A program made the position numbers and the translations under genes. Below are positions 22,759-34,919 of a stretch of 64,000 bases of DNA, in pieces. Source of the stretch: Apiosordaria backusii. Lineage: Eukaryota > Ascomycota > Sordariomycetes > Sordariales > Lasiosphaeriaceae. Where the stretch lies: assembly GCA_030549205.1 (NCBI GenBank), contig JAUKTV010000008.1, forward strand, positions 1,178,001 through 1,242,000, written 5' to 3'. Under the pieces are notes generated by a model, which saw only the letters and a list, made by a program, of their open reading frames with translations, was not told the DNA's origin and did not search any database. Position 1 is the first letter of the stretch. Each line of letters opens with the position of its first letter.

Positions 22759-23467
22759 GAAGAATTGGCTAGATTGTCCAATTCTATAGACAGTGATCTG
22801 GGTGTCTGTGAATTGGAGAGTGAAGGAAAAGATCCAGAGTGTTTCTACAGTGATCTAGGCTTTTGTTGAGGTTGCCTGGGTCGAGAAGCTGCCCTTTAGT
22901 TTAGAGTTTGACCTTTTCCGAATGACGAGTTCAACAAAAAGCAGTTGTTGCGAGCTAGGAGGCTGCAAGGCACCATGCTATGCAGGGAGGCGCTGTCGCC
23001 AATCGTAGCCCAGATTCCCGGGTCCCGACGACCGCTGCCTTCCAGGTTCCTTGACTGCAGCGGCTAGTACTGTTTCTTCAATCATGATCAAACCATATAT
23101 GCCTGGAGTATTTTCCGTGGGAAATGAGGATACTCTGTCGTGTCTGTGAGGACGATGAATCGTTCTTGAGAAGTGTTGTTGATAACGGGGCGTCCGCTGG
23201 TGGGGTTCCGCCTCGGTTGTCCTCACCTATCACAATTCTAACAGAATTACGCTATAATAGCCGATGAAAAGCCAAGTCCTGTTAGGGTAAGATAGATGGA
23301 GTCTTCCATGGAACCCTGGTAGTTCGCTGCCCCTCACCCAAACCCAACCCAAGCTCATTCCTAGATGATATCTGAAGGCTGCTCACTCTTTCAGAATTCA
23401 AAGAAATTTCACCACAATAATTCCGTCTCACATATTCGACCCCTTTTTGTACCAACCAACAAACATA
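22759..23467. other. Divergent promoter region between F-box and YggS genes
   Basis: About 710 bases; nothing beyond promoter and leader sequence recognised. Confidence 0.45.
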
Positions 23468-24676
23468 ATGAATGAGACCACAGAAATGAAAGTAGACCCA
23501 GCCAGAGCCAGCGCCCTCATCTCCCAATTACAGGGCGTAAAGGACAAAATCGCCGCCGTAGCCAAGGGGCGTCCTGTGAGTCTTTCATCTCCCCCCCTCC
23601 CCTCCCCTCCCCAAATCTCATATCAAACATTCTAACAGTGAACTCCCAGGTACGACTAGTAGCAGTCTCCAAACTCAAACCCGCAAACGACATCCTCGCC
23701 CTCCACTCAGCCCCCCAGACAAAACACCTCCACTTCGGGGAGAACTACTCCCAAGAGCTCAGCCAAAAAGCCGAGCTCCTCCCCAGGACGATCCAATGGC
23801 ACTTTATCGGGGGCTTACAGTCTAGTACGTTTTCATCTCATCTCTCATTCTATCATTTCTACAGGAGAGAAGCTTCTAAAAAATAAAATAAAAAAAAAGA
23901 ATTCTTTAACAACGCCATACCCAGCGTTGGTTCTCTCTTTCTATAACATTGTAGTTACTAATAATATGTGTGGAGTAGAACACACAAAATCCCTCGCCAA
24001 AATCCCCAACCTCTTCTGCGTCTCCAGCATCGACACCCTCAAAAAAGCCTCACTCCTCGACAAGTACCGCGGCGAGCAGATAAAATCCAACATCAGTTCC
24101 CCAATATCCTACCCCAAAATCAAAGTCCACGTGCAAGTCAACACCTCAGGAGAGGAATCCAAATCCGGCTGCTCCCCAGGACAAGAAACTGTCGAGCTGT
24201 GCAAGAAGATTGAGAATGACTGCCCTAACCTCGAGTTGTTGGGGTTGATGACCATTGGAGCGATAGCAAGGAGCAGGGAGACGACGCCGGAGAATGAGAA
24301 TGAGGATTTTGTGGTGTTGAGGGAGCAGAGGGATTTGGTGAGGAGGGAACTGGGGTTGGGGGAGGGGAGGAGGTTGGAGCTGAGTATGGGGATGAGTGAG
24401 GATTTTGAGGGGGCGGTGGCGATGGGGAGTGATGAGGTGAGGGTGGGGAGTACGATTTTTGGGGTGAGGGGGCGAAGGGGGAGGCTGTGCTTGTTGTTTA
24501 GGGGGAGGGGGAGGTGGTGGGAGGGTGGGGAATATGGGGTGTATAGTAGATGGGATGGGTGTTTGATATGGTCGTCGTGGGATGAAGACGTTCACGTTTT
24601 CATGTTTGAGAGTAAAAATGAGAGGATACGGGTAGATTCTATATCGGATGGGTGTTATACGGCCATTATCAGATGA
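23468..24676 (+). CDS. YggS/PLPBP family pyridoxal phosphate homeostasis protein (frame slips near the 3' end)
   Basis: Exons 23468-23575, 23650-23824 and from 23979 on. The family is clear from VRLVAVSKLKP with the PLP-binding lysine (K44), HFGENYSQEL, WHFIGGLQS, IPNLFCVSSIDTLKKA, VHVQVNTSGEESKSGC, LELLGLMTIG, LELSMGMSEDFEGAVAMGSDEVRVGSTIFG. The fold is a PLP-binding TIM barrel without known catalysis that buffers free PLP; yeast YBL036C is the orthologue. Intron 2 is 154 bases with a TACTAAT branch site 19 bases before its TAG acceptor. After FGVR the literal frame runs into low-complexity sequence and ends at 24676. Adding one G to the G5 run at 24468-24472 instead gives the expected tail GAKGEAVLVV and a stop at 24499-24501. 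The true coding end is therefore probably 24501, and the protein about 260 residues. Confidence 0.9.
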
Positions 24677-26291
24677 AGAGGCTCATATCTTCAGGGGAGT
24701 GTTTGGCTGGGATGATTGTTCTGCTTTGGGGTCACGGAAGTATAAAGCAGTGATGGAAAGAGCAGGAGGTCAGTCATGTTACGGAGAGTGGAAGCTTCCC
24801 AATGCTGAGAGGGGATGGCATGAGGAACACGAGAACTTGAGAGGCAGAAAAGCTGCAGGTGGTTCAGGGGTGGACATGGCAGACATGTATCGACTCGCTG
24901 AGAAGGCGTGAGTGCATGTGGTGGATGGAGTAGTTACCAAGTCACCCCAAGTAAGTATGCTTTGGGCCTTCGCCACCAGAATGCCTACCTGGTTAGTAGC
25001 ATGTCCCTGCATATCATGGTCTCACAATCGGACTCATGCCACGACGCGAAGTGATGTTGGAGATGACTTCCACCGGGTAAAATAAAGTGATGAACCCTGA
25101 GCGCATATCTTGGCATCCTGGTACCAGACTTTGCGGTAGCAGTGGTGACATTTCAAGTGAAGAAGTAAGTAGCCTTGTTGGATTAATATTGGGTTACAGA
25201 GCTGCTCGCAGTTTACTGTTACTGCTGTTGCGCCTACGAGGTCATAGGCGGTGGGGTGGGTGTGAGGATGTTGTAATTAGCTTGATTATCCGTAATTTGG
25301 TGATGTTCAGGCTTCTGATGGATTACTTAACCCTCGTCTGGCTGTCTTTCGATTACTTCGTATGCTTGTGCTGCCATGATGAATCTGAATATCTCTTCAG
25401 TCTCAAAGAAATTGACAAATCACTCAGATCTTGTGTGACGAACATCTTGATGTCAAAGTTGGCAGAGACTTGGCGTCGCCTTGGAGGGGTTGCTCGAGTT
25501 ATCATGTCACACACACCGTATTTTTGACCCCACTCTTGATGCTGTGATGCAACGAACACACGCATATGTATGCTGAAGTGTAGTGTAGATGCAGTAGCGA
25601 TCCCAATGCCAGGTACTCGAGATATCTCATTCGATTTGGCCCAAAAAAAGACTGGAGTAAAATTGATTCAAGACACAGCTGCACCATGACGGCACATGAC
25701 AAACCAAACTGCAAAGAAACAAAACAAAACAACAGGGTTCAAGCTTTCGTCACAGGCACGGGCAGGCAGGCTTTGGGCGGTTATCGATAACGGCTAGAAG
25801 GGAAGTGGTCAGTGCTTCCTGCAGCTGGGAAAAGCGGGAGGAGCAGGGATCAACCCCGGTCGCGATTAACACGATTAACACGATTAACACGTTGCTCGGG
25901 GAACCCACGCAAATCAACAACAGGAAGGGGCCATTGGTTCGCAATTGGTGGGCACAGCGCCAGCTCAGGCGCCCATGTTGACGGGCCCCTCTTCTTCCTT
26001 GATTAGTGACAGGCCTGATTAAGACCTTGTTATACCCACTTGGCTTCATCCCGCTCTGATCTCTGTTCACCACCTTTTCGATACCCATTTTTGTTGTTGT
26101 CGTGCTGCTGTTGTTTTTTTTGGCCGGAGTCTGGGACTCGAGTCTGGTCCTTTTCTGATCACACAAACGAACGAGCCTCGACGAGTTTATACAAGAGTCA
26201 CATCGCATTCCAACCATCCCACCTGCGATACTGTCGCCAGAGCATTCCAGTGTACGATACCCACGATACCCACAACAACACAATCTACACA
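24677..26291. other. Intergenic region / promoter of the giant coiled-coil gene
   Basis: About 1.6 kb without a supported gene. It contains a three-unit 9-bp repeat at 25863-25889 and pyrimidine-rich leader sequence just before the ATG at 26292. One 146-codon frame (25087-25527) has no family resemblance and fungal-atypical codons. Confidence 0.45.
25863..25889 (+). repeat. Three perfect tandem 9-bp units upstream of the giant gene
   Basis: CGATTAACA occurs three times exactly at 25863-25871, 25872-25880 and 25881-25889, about 400 bases upstream of the start codon at 26292. Confidence 0.9.
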
Positions 26292-29200
26292 ATGGCGCCC
26301 ATTGAGAGGGATGCCCCGCGCGACCTAAGACACCAACATTCCGCCTCTCTTTCGGATCACGGCCGAGCCCTAGTTCCCATGTATGTACTTACTTGCCTTA
26401 CCTCTCTCTGAGTTTCGTTTGCCTCGTATCCACTTCGACAAACAACGAGGACCATGTCATGATATCTCGTCCAGCCATGCCATGTCGCATCTTTGGCAAT
26501 CGCTAATGAGAAACAGGTGGGACAGCTCCGACCCCGAGAGGGCCCCTCCTCCACTCCCCCTCAACCCTCAGTCTCCCATTGTGTCGAGGGCAGGAACTAG
26601 TAGTGCCATCCAGTCCGCCCACGCTGCCCTGGCTGAGAAGGCCCGGGAGAATGCCGCACTGGTACCCCACGTACCCAAGCACCAGCGCCTCGAAACCTCA
26701 CCAGAACGCCCACTGCCCATCCCAGGCATGGCTCCCGCACCCCTAGGCGCCAACTCCCACCGCCGAATGAACTCTCTCCAGCCCACCTCGGTCAAGGATA
26801 TGAGCATGATGATCGAGGCTGGCAGCTCACCGGCCCGAGAGCTTCCCGTCCCGAGGTCCCCCGAGAAGAACACTCGGCCCGTCACCCCTTCGAGAAACCC
26901 GAGGAACTCCTGGATAGAGCCCAAGGAGGAGAAGGATTACTTTGGCCACAGCGGCGATGACAGGTCACAATCGGTTATTAGTCCTAAACCGGGTCCTAGT
27001 TTGACGCCCATCATCCGTCCGACCGCCCGCCGCGCTACTCACCAGAGCATCTTGGGAGAGAATACCCCTCCCCCGTCAGCTACTATGCTGGCGTTGCAAA
27101 ACATGAGCACCCAATCCAACACCCACCTTCCGCACACCAACACCAATCTCTACAGCTCGCCCATTGGACCCAAAGTCCCCCTCCCAGTATGGAACCCGAG
27201 AAACCGCAACCGCCACCACAACCGCAGCCGCAGCCGCACGTGTTGGCAGATATCACCAACAACTCGCAGGCCCTGGTCCAGGTAGCCAAGGTGCCGGAGT
27301 CGTTGGAGTGTTTGTCTAACCAGATTCTTACCCTGACCGATATCGCCACGACTCTGCAGAAGGAGATGTCTCTCCTTAGCCGACGTTCTCGCGACAATGC
27401 CACCGATTTGCTGTCTCTCAAAGAAGCCACCAATGCCCGCGATGAAGACATCCGCAAGTCCCTGCGTGACCTCATCACCGAAAGCAAGGCCCGATCCGCC
27501 ACCCGCGACCCCTACGGCGGTCCTTTGTTGCTCGAGGGTCGCCACCACACCACCTCGCCTACACAACTCTCCAAATCGGTCCGCCCCTTTTCACTGCCAA
27601 GAATCCCATCCCCCAACAGCTTTGCCGCTTCGATTGATCGAGAGTCTATCCTTAGCACTCCGTCATTGGTTGGCTCCGAAGCCGGCACAAACTCGACGAC
27701 TGTCACCTTGGTAGAGAAAATCATAAGGGATATGGCCACCAAGGAAGGGCAGGAGAGTTTGGGCCACAGACTCTCCGACCTGGCTGATAAGCTATCCGGT
27801 ATGGCCACGGCTGATAAAGTCGAGGAGCTTGCCCGGTTTATCAAGGAGAATCAACAACAGGCTGTTGTCCCTGCTGCTGGAGGGGCCGGTGGCGGGGACG
27901 GCGGCAACCGAAACCGCAACTGGGATGTTGGGGATGATGACGATGATAGTCATAGTCACTCGAGCCGACTCTTACAGGGTGGTGGTGGTTCTGAAGGTGT
28001 CAACGAGGAGGTTTACAAGGCTATCAAGACTGTCAAGGATAGCTTGGCTAATGCTGGCGGGTTGACGGCCGAAGTCAAGGCGTTGGTTGTTAAGCTTAGG
28101 GGCGAAGTGCTGCATATGGGACGGGATCTCGGGCAAAAGTTTGAGGAGTTGCTTGCTGATGGGGTGCCCAGCAGTGGCAGTGGGGGAGACAACAACAACA
28201 ACAAGGCCGAGATGCAACGGATTGTTGAGCAAGGACTTGCGCAGATGTCTGAGCAGATGAATAAGATACTCAGGGAGTACCGCTATACTGGTGGTGGTAG
28301 TGGCGATGCTTCGACGGAGGCGCACGCGCTGACTGGACCGAGGGAGGCTCATCAGTTTGATTCGCAGGAGCTGTATAATGCCATGCGGGCCGCGCTGAAA
28401 GATACACATCCCAGGACTCCTGATTTGAGGAGGGAGGACGTCATGCAGGCGGTTAAGGACGCCTGGGAGAAGTATAAGCCCGAGATTGAGATTCAGCAGA
28501 TTGGGCTGGAGAGGGACGAGGTGCTCGAGTGTTTGGAGCAAGGGCTCAGTGATTTCAAGCGGCCGATGGGGGCAACGAGGGAGGAGGTATTTGGGGCTGT
28601 GGCGGAGGGGTTGAGGAATTACCAGCCTCCTAAAGTCGAGGTGTTACGGAAGCAGGACGTTCTAGAGGCGGTTACGGAGTGCCTTTCTGAGTGGGAGTTT
28701 CCGGCGCCGCCCAAGACTGGCGAGGAGCTGACGAGGGAGGATATGCTTGATGCCGTTAGAGAGGGCATTCTTGCTATGCCGCCGCCGCCGGAGCCGAAAC
28801 CGGGCGTGACCAGGGAGGATGTCATCGATGCTGTGGCTGATGCGTTGGACGCGTTTGATTTCTCCAAGACGGTCAGCGAGGCATTGGTTACGCAGCCAGT
28901 TACAAAGGGGGATGTGGCTGAGGCGGTGGGGCAGGCGTTGAAGGGGTTGGACTTGTCAGATGATATGCTGGACGCTGTGCAGGAGGGGTTGAGGGGGCAG
29001 GAGGAGAAGGTTAGGGCGGCGGTGGAGCAGGGTTTGAAGGGGTTTGATATTGAGGCGCTGGCGGCGATGATCCCACGGCCGGATTTGAGCAGAGTGGATG
29101 TTGCTGATGCGGTCAAGGAAGGGCTTGAGTTTTTGGACTTGAGCCGGGATGATGTCGCTGATGCGGTCAAGGATGGGTTGGAGAAGATGGACTTGACGAA

Positions 29201-32200
29201 CACCCTTTCGAAGAGTCTGGCAGAGGCGGTGAAGAAGGTGCTGGAGGATCACGACTTTGGCAGCTCGTCTCATTCGGTCAATAATGAGAGGGCGCTCGTG
29301 CCTAGGAGTGCCAGCATGGGAAGCCATATTCCTATGCCTTCTCCGCCATCTTCTTCTGGCTCTGAGATGCCAATGCCAACTTCTGCTGCTGGGCCATCAG
29401 TCTCGAAATCCGACATTCAAGAGGCTGTTAAGAATGCCCTTGGCTCACTTGACTTCTCCCTTGATGTGGCTGATGCTGTCAAGGCTACTCTTGATGGCTT
29501 TGACTTTGCGGCTGCTGCCGGTTCCAACTCTGCGGTGGCCAAGTCGGACTTGTCCAAGGACGATGTCGTTGATGCTGTCAAGGAGGGTATCCAAGCTGTG
29601 GATCTTTCGACTGAGATTGCCGCTGATGTGATCGACCTCGTCAAGAAAGAGCTGGACTCTACCAAGAGCCAGGACCCTGAAGCTATTGTGGCTGCTGTCA
29701 AGCGCGGTCTTCAGGAGGTTGATTTGACGACTGAGATTGCTGCCGACTTGATCGATGCTGTACGTAAGGAGTTCCAGACTTTATCATCTTCGTCAGCCGT
29801 TGTCGCCGCCAATGCCACCACCCCGACTGTCAACAATGAGGAGGTCTTGGCCAAGTTGCTGGAGATCAAGGACTTGATGATTGCCGAGTTCAAGTCTGCC
29901 TCTGAGGAGGTCAAGAAGAGCAGTGTTGACAGTGACGGGCTCGAGAAGCTCAGACAAGAGATTGAGTCTTATGTTGACCGTGTTAAGGGCGAGTCTTCTT
30001 CTTCTGAAGATAAAGAGGAGTTTATGCAAGATTTGCTCAAGACTCTTGATGGCTTCCGGGATGAGGTTGGCGAGCTGGTGCTCAAGTCGACTGATTCATC
30101 CAAGACTATGCTCAAGGAGGAGATTGAGAATCTTCGCGAGGTGGTGAATTCTAGCATGGTGCCTGTCACTCCCCAGGGCGGCATGTACACTAAGGAGGTC
30201 CTTGAAGCTATACAGGAGGGTTTGTCGAGCCTGAGAGCAGAGGTTTCCTCTCGGCCGATTGCCGGGCTGACCGAAATACTCGACGCGCTTCAGGAGGGCC
30301 TGGGCGACATCCGGGTTAGCATCAACAATCTCCGCGACAAGCCTGCCGACCTGACGGCCAATGACGAGATTCTCGATGCTCTCAAGACTGGTCTTGATAG
30401 TGTTAGGGCTGATATTGACGACATGAGGAAGAGCACCAGCAACGAGCTGGCTTTGGTTAAGAAGGCCCAAGACAACGATGATGAGGAGATCAAGGCTAGA
30501 GCGATTGTTCCTGTGGAGAATGCCGTCAAGAAGGATGATATCAAGCATCTCGAGACTCTGCTCACCCAGTTGGGTACCAAGGTTGAGGTTATGCAGGCCA
30601 CTCCTGTTCCTGATGCTGATGCCATGTCCAAGGAGGATGTGCGCAGGATGGAGGATACGATCCGCCAGGTGCAGGAGTCGGTGGCTAAATTGCCAAGTCA
30701 AGTGCCGCTTGCTTCGATGGAGGATGCGCTCGAGAAGATCCAGGCGACCGTTTCAGAGATGTCGACGCGTGATCCGCCTTTCCGCCAGCCGCGCGAGCCG
30801 AGGGTGCCGAGCGAGAATGATGAGCCTGCCCTCAGGGAGGATGTCGAGGCTATTGAGACGATTCTTCGCAACACCAAGGCCCGTCTGGACGATCTTATTG
30901 ACGGCGAGCAAGGTGTTCGCAAAGATCATATTGATGCGCTTGAGGCGCTCATCCTCGAGACGAGGGAGTCGCTTGCTGGTTTGGTTAGCCATGTGGATAC
31001 GCTCTCCAAGAAGGATAATATCGATGCCTTGGAGACGCTCATCCTCGAGACTAGAGAGAGCGTGGGTGGCGTGGCTAGCCAGCTGGAGATTGTCTCTCAG
31101 AAGGAAGATGTTCTCAAGGTTGAGTCGCTTGTCAATCAGGTTGTGGCTGCTTTTGACGAGATGAAGGAGCGGCATGAGAAGGCTCTGGATGACCCTGAGA
31201 GAATCACCAAGACGGATGTCGACGCTGTCGAGGCGGTTTGTCTTGATACCAAGGTCTTGATTGAGAGCATCATGAAGGCTGATTTGGCTTCGCTGCCGAC
31301 CAAGGAGAATGTGGAGCAGCTGGAGTTGCAGTTGCACGAGTTGAAGGAATGTATGGATTTCCATGCGCTGGATGCGCAAAAGGCTACGGAGGACAGGCAG
31401 GCGGAGATTGTCGGGGTTGGGGAACGGGTTGGGGAGGTGAAGGCTATTCTGGAGGATTTCCATGGGGTGTTGAGGGGGAAGTTGGAGGAGGGGGCGAAAG
31501 GGGTGGATTCGATTCATTTGTTGCTTGATGGGTTCAGCACTACTATCCGGGAGGCCATTGCCAAGAACGATACTGTTGGCGATGACTTGAAGGTTATGCT
31601 TGATGCGCTCAAGACTGATGTTGAAGAGTCAAAGGCTAGCTTTGTTGGTGCTAATCTCGAGGCGAGCGACAAGGTCCAGGCTGCTAGCGAGGTGGTCATT
31701 GCGAAGTTGGATGAGCGGGTTGCTGATCTGATGAGCAAGTATGATGAGTTTCAGCTTCTTCATGAGGAGAGGGCGGCTAAGGTTGAGGAGAGGGATGCGA
31801 ATATGGAGGCGGCTGTGGTGGGCAACAAGGCTATTGCTGAGGAGCTCAAGCAGCTGGTTGATACCCTTGGCTCTGCTGTTACCGACTCGATGGAGAGGAT
31901 GGAGGAGGCTTCCAAGACTGTGTTTGAGCGGGTTGCGACGCTTGTTGAAAAGTCTGATGAGAGTCAGCTTGAGGCCAAGACTGAGCACTCGCTTACTCGC
32001 GAGACGGTGCAGGAGGCTATCACCAAGGTTAGCAGTGTCAACGATCAAGTTGCTGAGTACCAGCCCAAGATTCTTCAGACGCTCGAGGACTTTGTGGCGG
32101 TTGTTGGTCAGCATTATGAGCAGCTCCACACCAAGGCTCAGGCGATTCAAGAACGTGTTGATCAGCCTGTTGAGAAGTACGATGATACTGCTGTCAATGA

Positions 32201-34919
32201 AAAGCTTGATGTTCTTGTTGGCCACACCGAGGTTGCTGACAAGGCTTTTGAGCGGCTTGATACCCTTGATGAGGTTCATTCACAGGTCAAGGCTACTGCT
32301 GCTGAGCTCGCTGTTTTCATTGCTGCTCAGACTCAACGCATTGCTGATGAGCATGAGGACAAAGAGAAGACACTGCAAGAGACCATTGTTGCTCTGGAGC
32401 GTAAGCTTGAGGAGAAGCAGCAAGTGGAGGCTCAGATTTCCGATCTTCGCGAAGAACAGGAGCGCCTCAAGCAGTACATTTCCGTCACTCTTCCGCAAGA
32501 ACAGGAGCAGATCACCATCGCCTTCATGTCCAACCTTCAGAGCGAGGAGGCCCGGCTCAAGGAGACGATTGCATCCCTTAAGGAGGAGCAAGAGCTGTTG
32601 AAGGAGACCTTCTTGTCCAGCCTGAAGGAGGAGCAGGCCCGCATCGTGGAGGCCAACGTTGCTCTCAAGGTCGAGCAAGACCAGCTCAAGGAGTCATTCA
32701 TCGCCAACCTCAAGGAAGAGCAAGCCAGAATCATGGAGACCAATGTCGCATTGAAAGAAGAGCAGGACAAGCTCAAGGAGACATTCTTGGCCAATCTTCG
32801 TGAGGAAGAGGGCAGACTTAAGGAGTTGAATGATGCTCTCCGGGAAGAACAGCAGACGATTCGCGACACCTATCTCGCCAACCTTAGGGAGGAGGAGTCG
32901 CTTCTCAAGGAGATCAATGCCGGTCTTCGCGCTGACCAAGAGGCTCTTCGGGAAAGCTTCATCAAGAGCTTCCAGGAGGAGGAGCTGAGGCTGCGTGAGG
33001 TTAACGAGCAGTTGCGGACTGATAACGAGAAACTTCAGGCTACCCTTAAGGAGGAGAATGAAGCGCTCAAGGCTTCCCTGAAGGAAGAGTACGAGCAAGC
33101 CAAGGCTCAGCTCAAGGAGGAGCACGAACAGCTCAAGGCCCAACTCAAGGCTGAGCAGGAGGCTCTCAAGGCTACCTTCAAGACGGAGCAGGATGAGCTT
33201 CGTGCCGCTATGAAGGAGGACAATGATCGTCTCAAGATTGAGTTGCTTTCCAACCTGATGGAAGAGGAGACGAGAGTCAAGGACGCCAATGCTGCCCTCC
33301 GCGTTGAGCATGAGAACCTCAAGACTGCCTTTTTGGCTGAGCTCAAGGAGGAAGAGGAGCGTATCAAGACCAGCTTGGCGGATCTGCGCCTTGATCAAGA
33401 GGATCTCAATGCCCGCAAGAATAACCTCCGGTCTGAGCTGTCTACTCTTGAGGCTGCTTGCAAGTTCCGCCGGGAGGAAGTGGATGATCTCACGAATCAG
33501 TCTGAGCACATGGAGAGGAAGGTCCTGGAGGGAGTGATGGATCTGTCGAGGGTGCTGCTCATGAAGAAGACTGCCAGTGGCTTGCCTGAGAAGAAGGGTG
33601 CTGGTGCTGGTGCTGGTACTGGCAACAGGGAGTTTTCGTCTACGATGAGCAGGAAGAGGGTTGTTAGTGGACAGCAGCAGCAGCAGCAGCATGATGCTGC
33701 TGCTTCTACTACTCCGAACAGCAAGGCGAGGGGCACAGCGGCGGCGATTAATGCTGCGCTTGTTGCTCAGTCTGGTGTTGTTAGCCCGGAGTCGAGGAGA
33801 AACTTTAGCTTGACGCAGATCAGCAACAATGTTCCCGCTGGCGGCATGAAGAGGAGCCAGAGCGTTAGGACGCCTGCTGGCGGTGCTGCTGCGGCTAGGG
33901 GGATTAGGAAGGGCAGCTGGACTCCGATGGCGGCTACGCCTAAGAGCAGGGCTGCGAGTGGGAATCAGGTTGGGAAGGGGTATGGGGATTTGATGGGGGA
34001 TCGGGAGGTGGATGTGGATGTGGATGTGGAGGGGGAGGAGGATAAGGAGAATGTGGATTTTGGGGTGAAGGAGGTGGAGGAGGTGGAGGAGGTGGAGGAG
34101 GAAGAGGTTTCTATCCATCATGAGGAGGAGGAGGAGGAGCCTGAGGCGGTAAAGGTGGATGAGATTCGTGTTGATGAGAGTGAGGGTGAGGATGAGGCTG
34201 AGGTTGAGTCGGTGGCTGGTGATGAGGCTACGCCTGCTGAAGAGGTTGAGCCTGCTGTTGAGGAGGAGGAGGAAAGCAGTGAGTCTGAAGATGAGGGGGA
34301 AGAGGTTGAGCAGAAGGAGGAAGATGTGGAGGTGCCTGCTGTTGCTGCTGGTGCCGATGTGGCTGCTTCTTCCCGCGCATCTTCGCCTGAGCTGGAGGAG
34401 GCGTCTTCTGAGTCTGAATCTGAAGATGACGAGGAGGAGGAGGTTGTGGAAGCCAAGGGTGAAGATACTACTCCTGCTGCTACTACTGTCACCGAGGCTA
34501 CCGTGGATGAGACCACCGCTGATAACAAGGACACCAATGACGCCGCGTCGGAATTTTCTGATGACGATGACATTGAGCACGTCGAAGCCGAGTCTGAATC
34601 CGAGTCTGACTCTGACAATGATGAAAAAGAAGAAGAAGCCGAAGCAGAAGAGCCCACCCTCACGCAAGAAAAGTTGAGGAGAGCCAGCAATGGAACGACG
34701 GTTGTTACGCCCAATGTTGATGATGATAATGATGAGTTCACTGTCGATGAGGAGGATAGTAGTAGTGAGGAGTCGGACTTTGATGACGGGGCTAGTGATT
34801 GGACTAATCCCCCGGCTGCGATGGGGACTGAGACGAATATCACTGCGCTGGAGATTGAGGTTGGGACGCCGGTTGAGGAGAGGAAGAAGGAGGAGGGGGA
34901 GGGGAAGACTAAGGTTTGA
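26292..34919 (+). CDS. Giant repeat and coiled-coil protein (about 2830 residues), one apparent frameshift
   Basis: Exon 1 is 26292-26380; a 136-base intron (GTATGT...CAG) ends at 26516; exon 2 runs to the TGA at 34917-34919. Exon 2 is split into two overlapping frames near 27180. One more C in the C5 run at 27177-27181 joins them as GPKVPPPSMEPEKPQ and makes the gene exactly 2831 codons. Layout: an N-terminal disordered Pro/Ser-rich region (RALVPMWDSSDPERAPPPLP is a conserved-looking start); helical segments; about 18 copies of a module of the form DV-x-DAV-x-x-GL-x-x-x-DLS (28430-29780); further helical repeats and a long coiled coil; eight 29-residue repeats and five 11-residue repeats (32500-33400); a basic Ser/Ala linker; and a very acidic C terminus (34000-34900). 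No transmembrane segment, PH or motor domain is seen. I do not recognise an orthologue with known function; a cytoskeletal or chromosome-linked scaffold is a guess from architecture only. Confidence 0.85.

Noticed and set aside
25087..25527. 146-codon frame between YggS and the giant gene
   Set aside because: Hydrophobic but with no recognisable domain, no splice-site context and codons unlike neighbouring genes; likely chance.
32694..34667. 657-codon minus-strand frame opposite the giant gene
   Set aside because: Antisense of Lys/Glu-rich repeats produces Leu/Ser-rich frames without stops; composition artefact.
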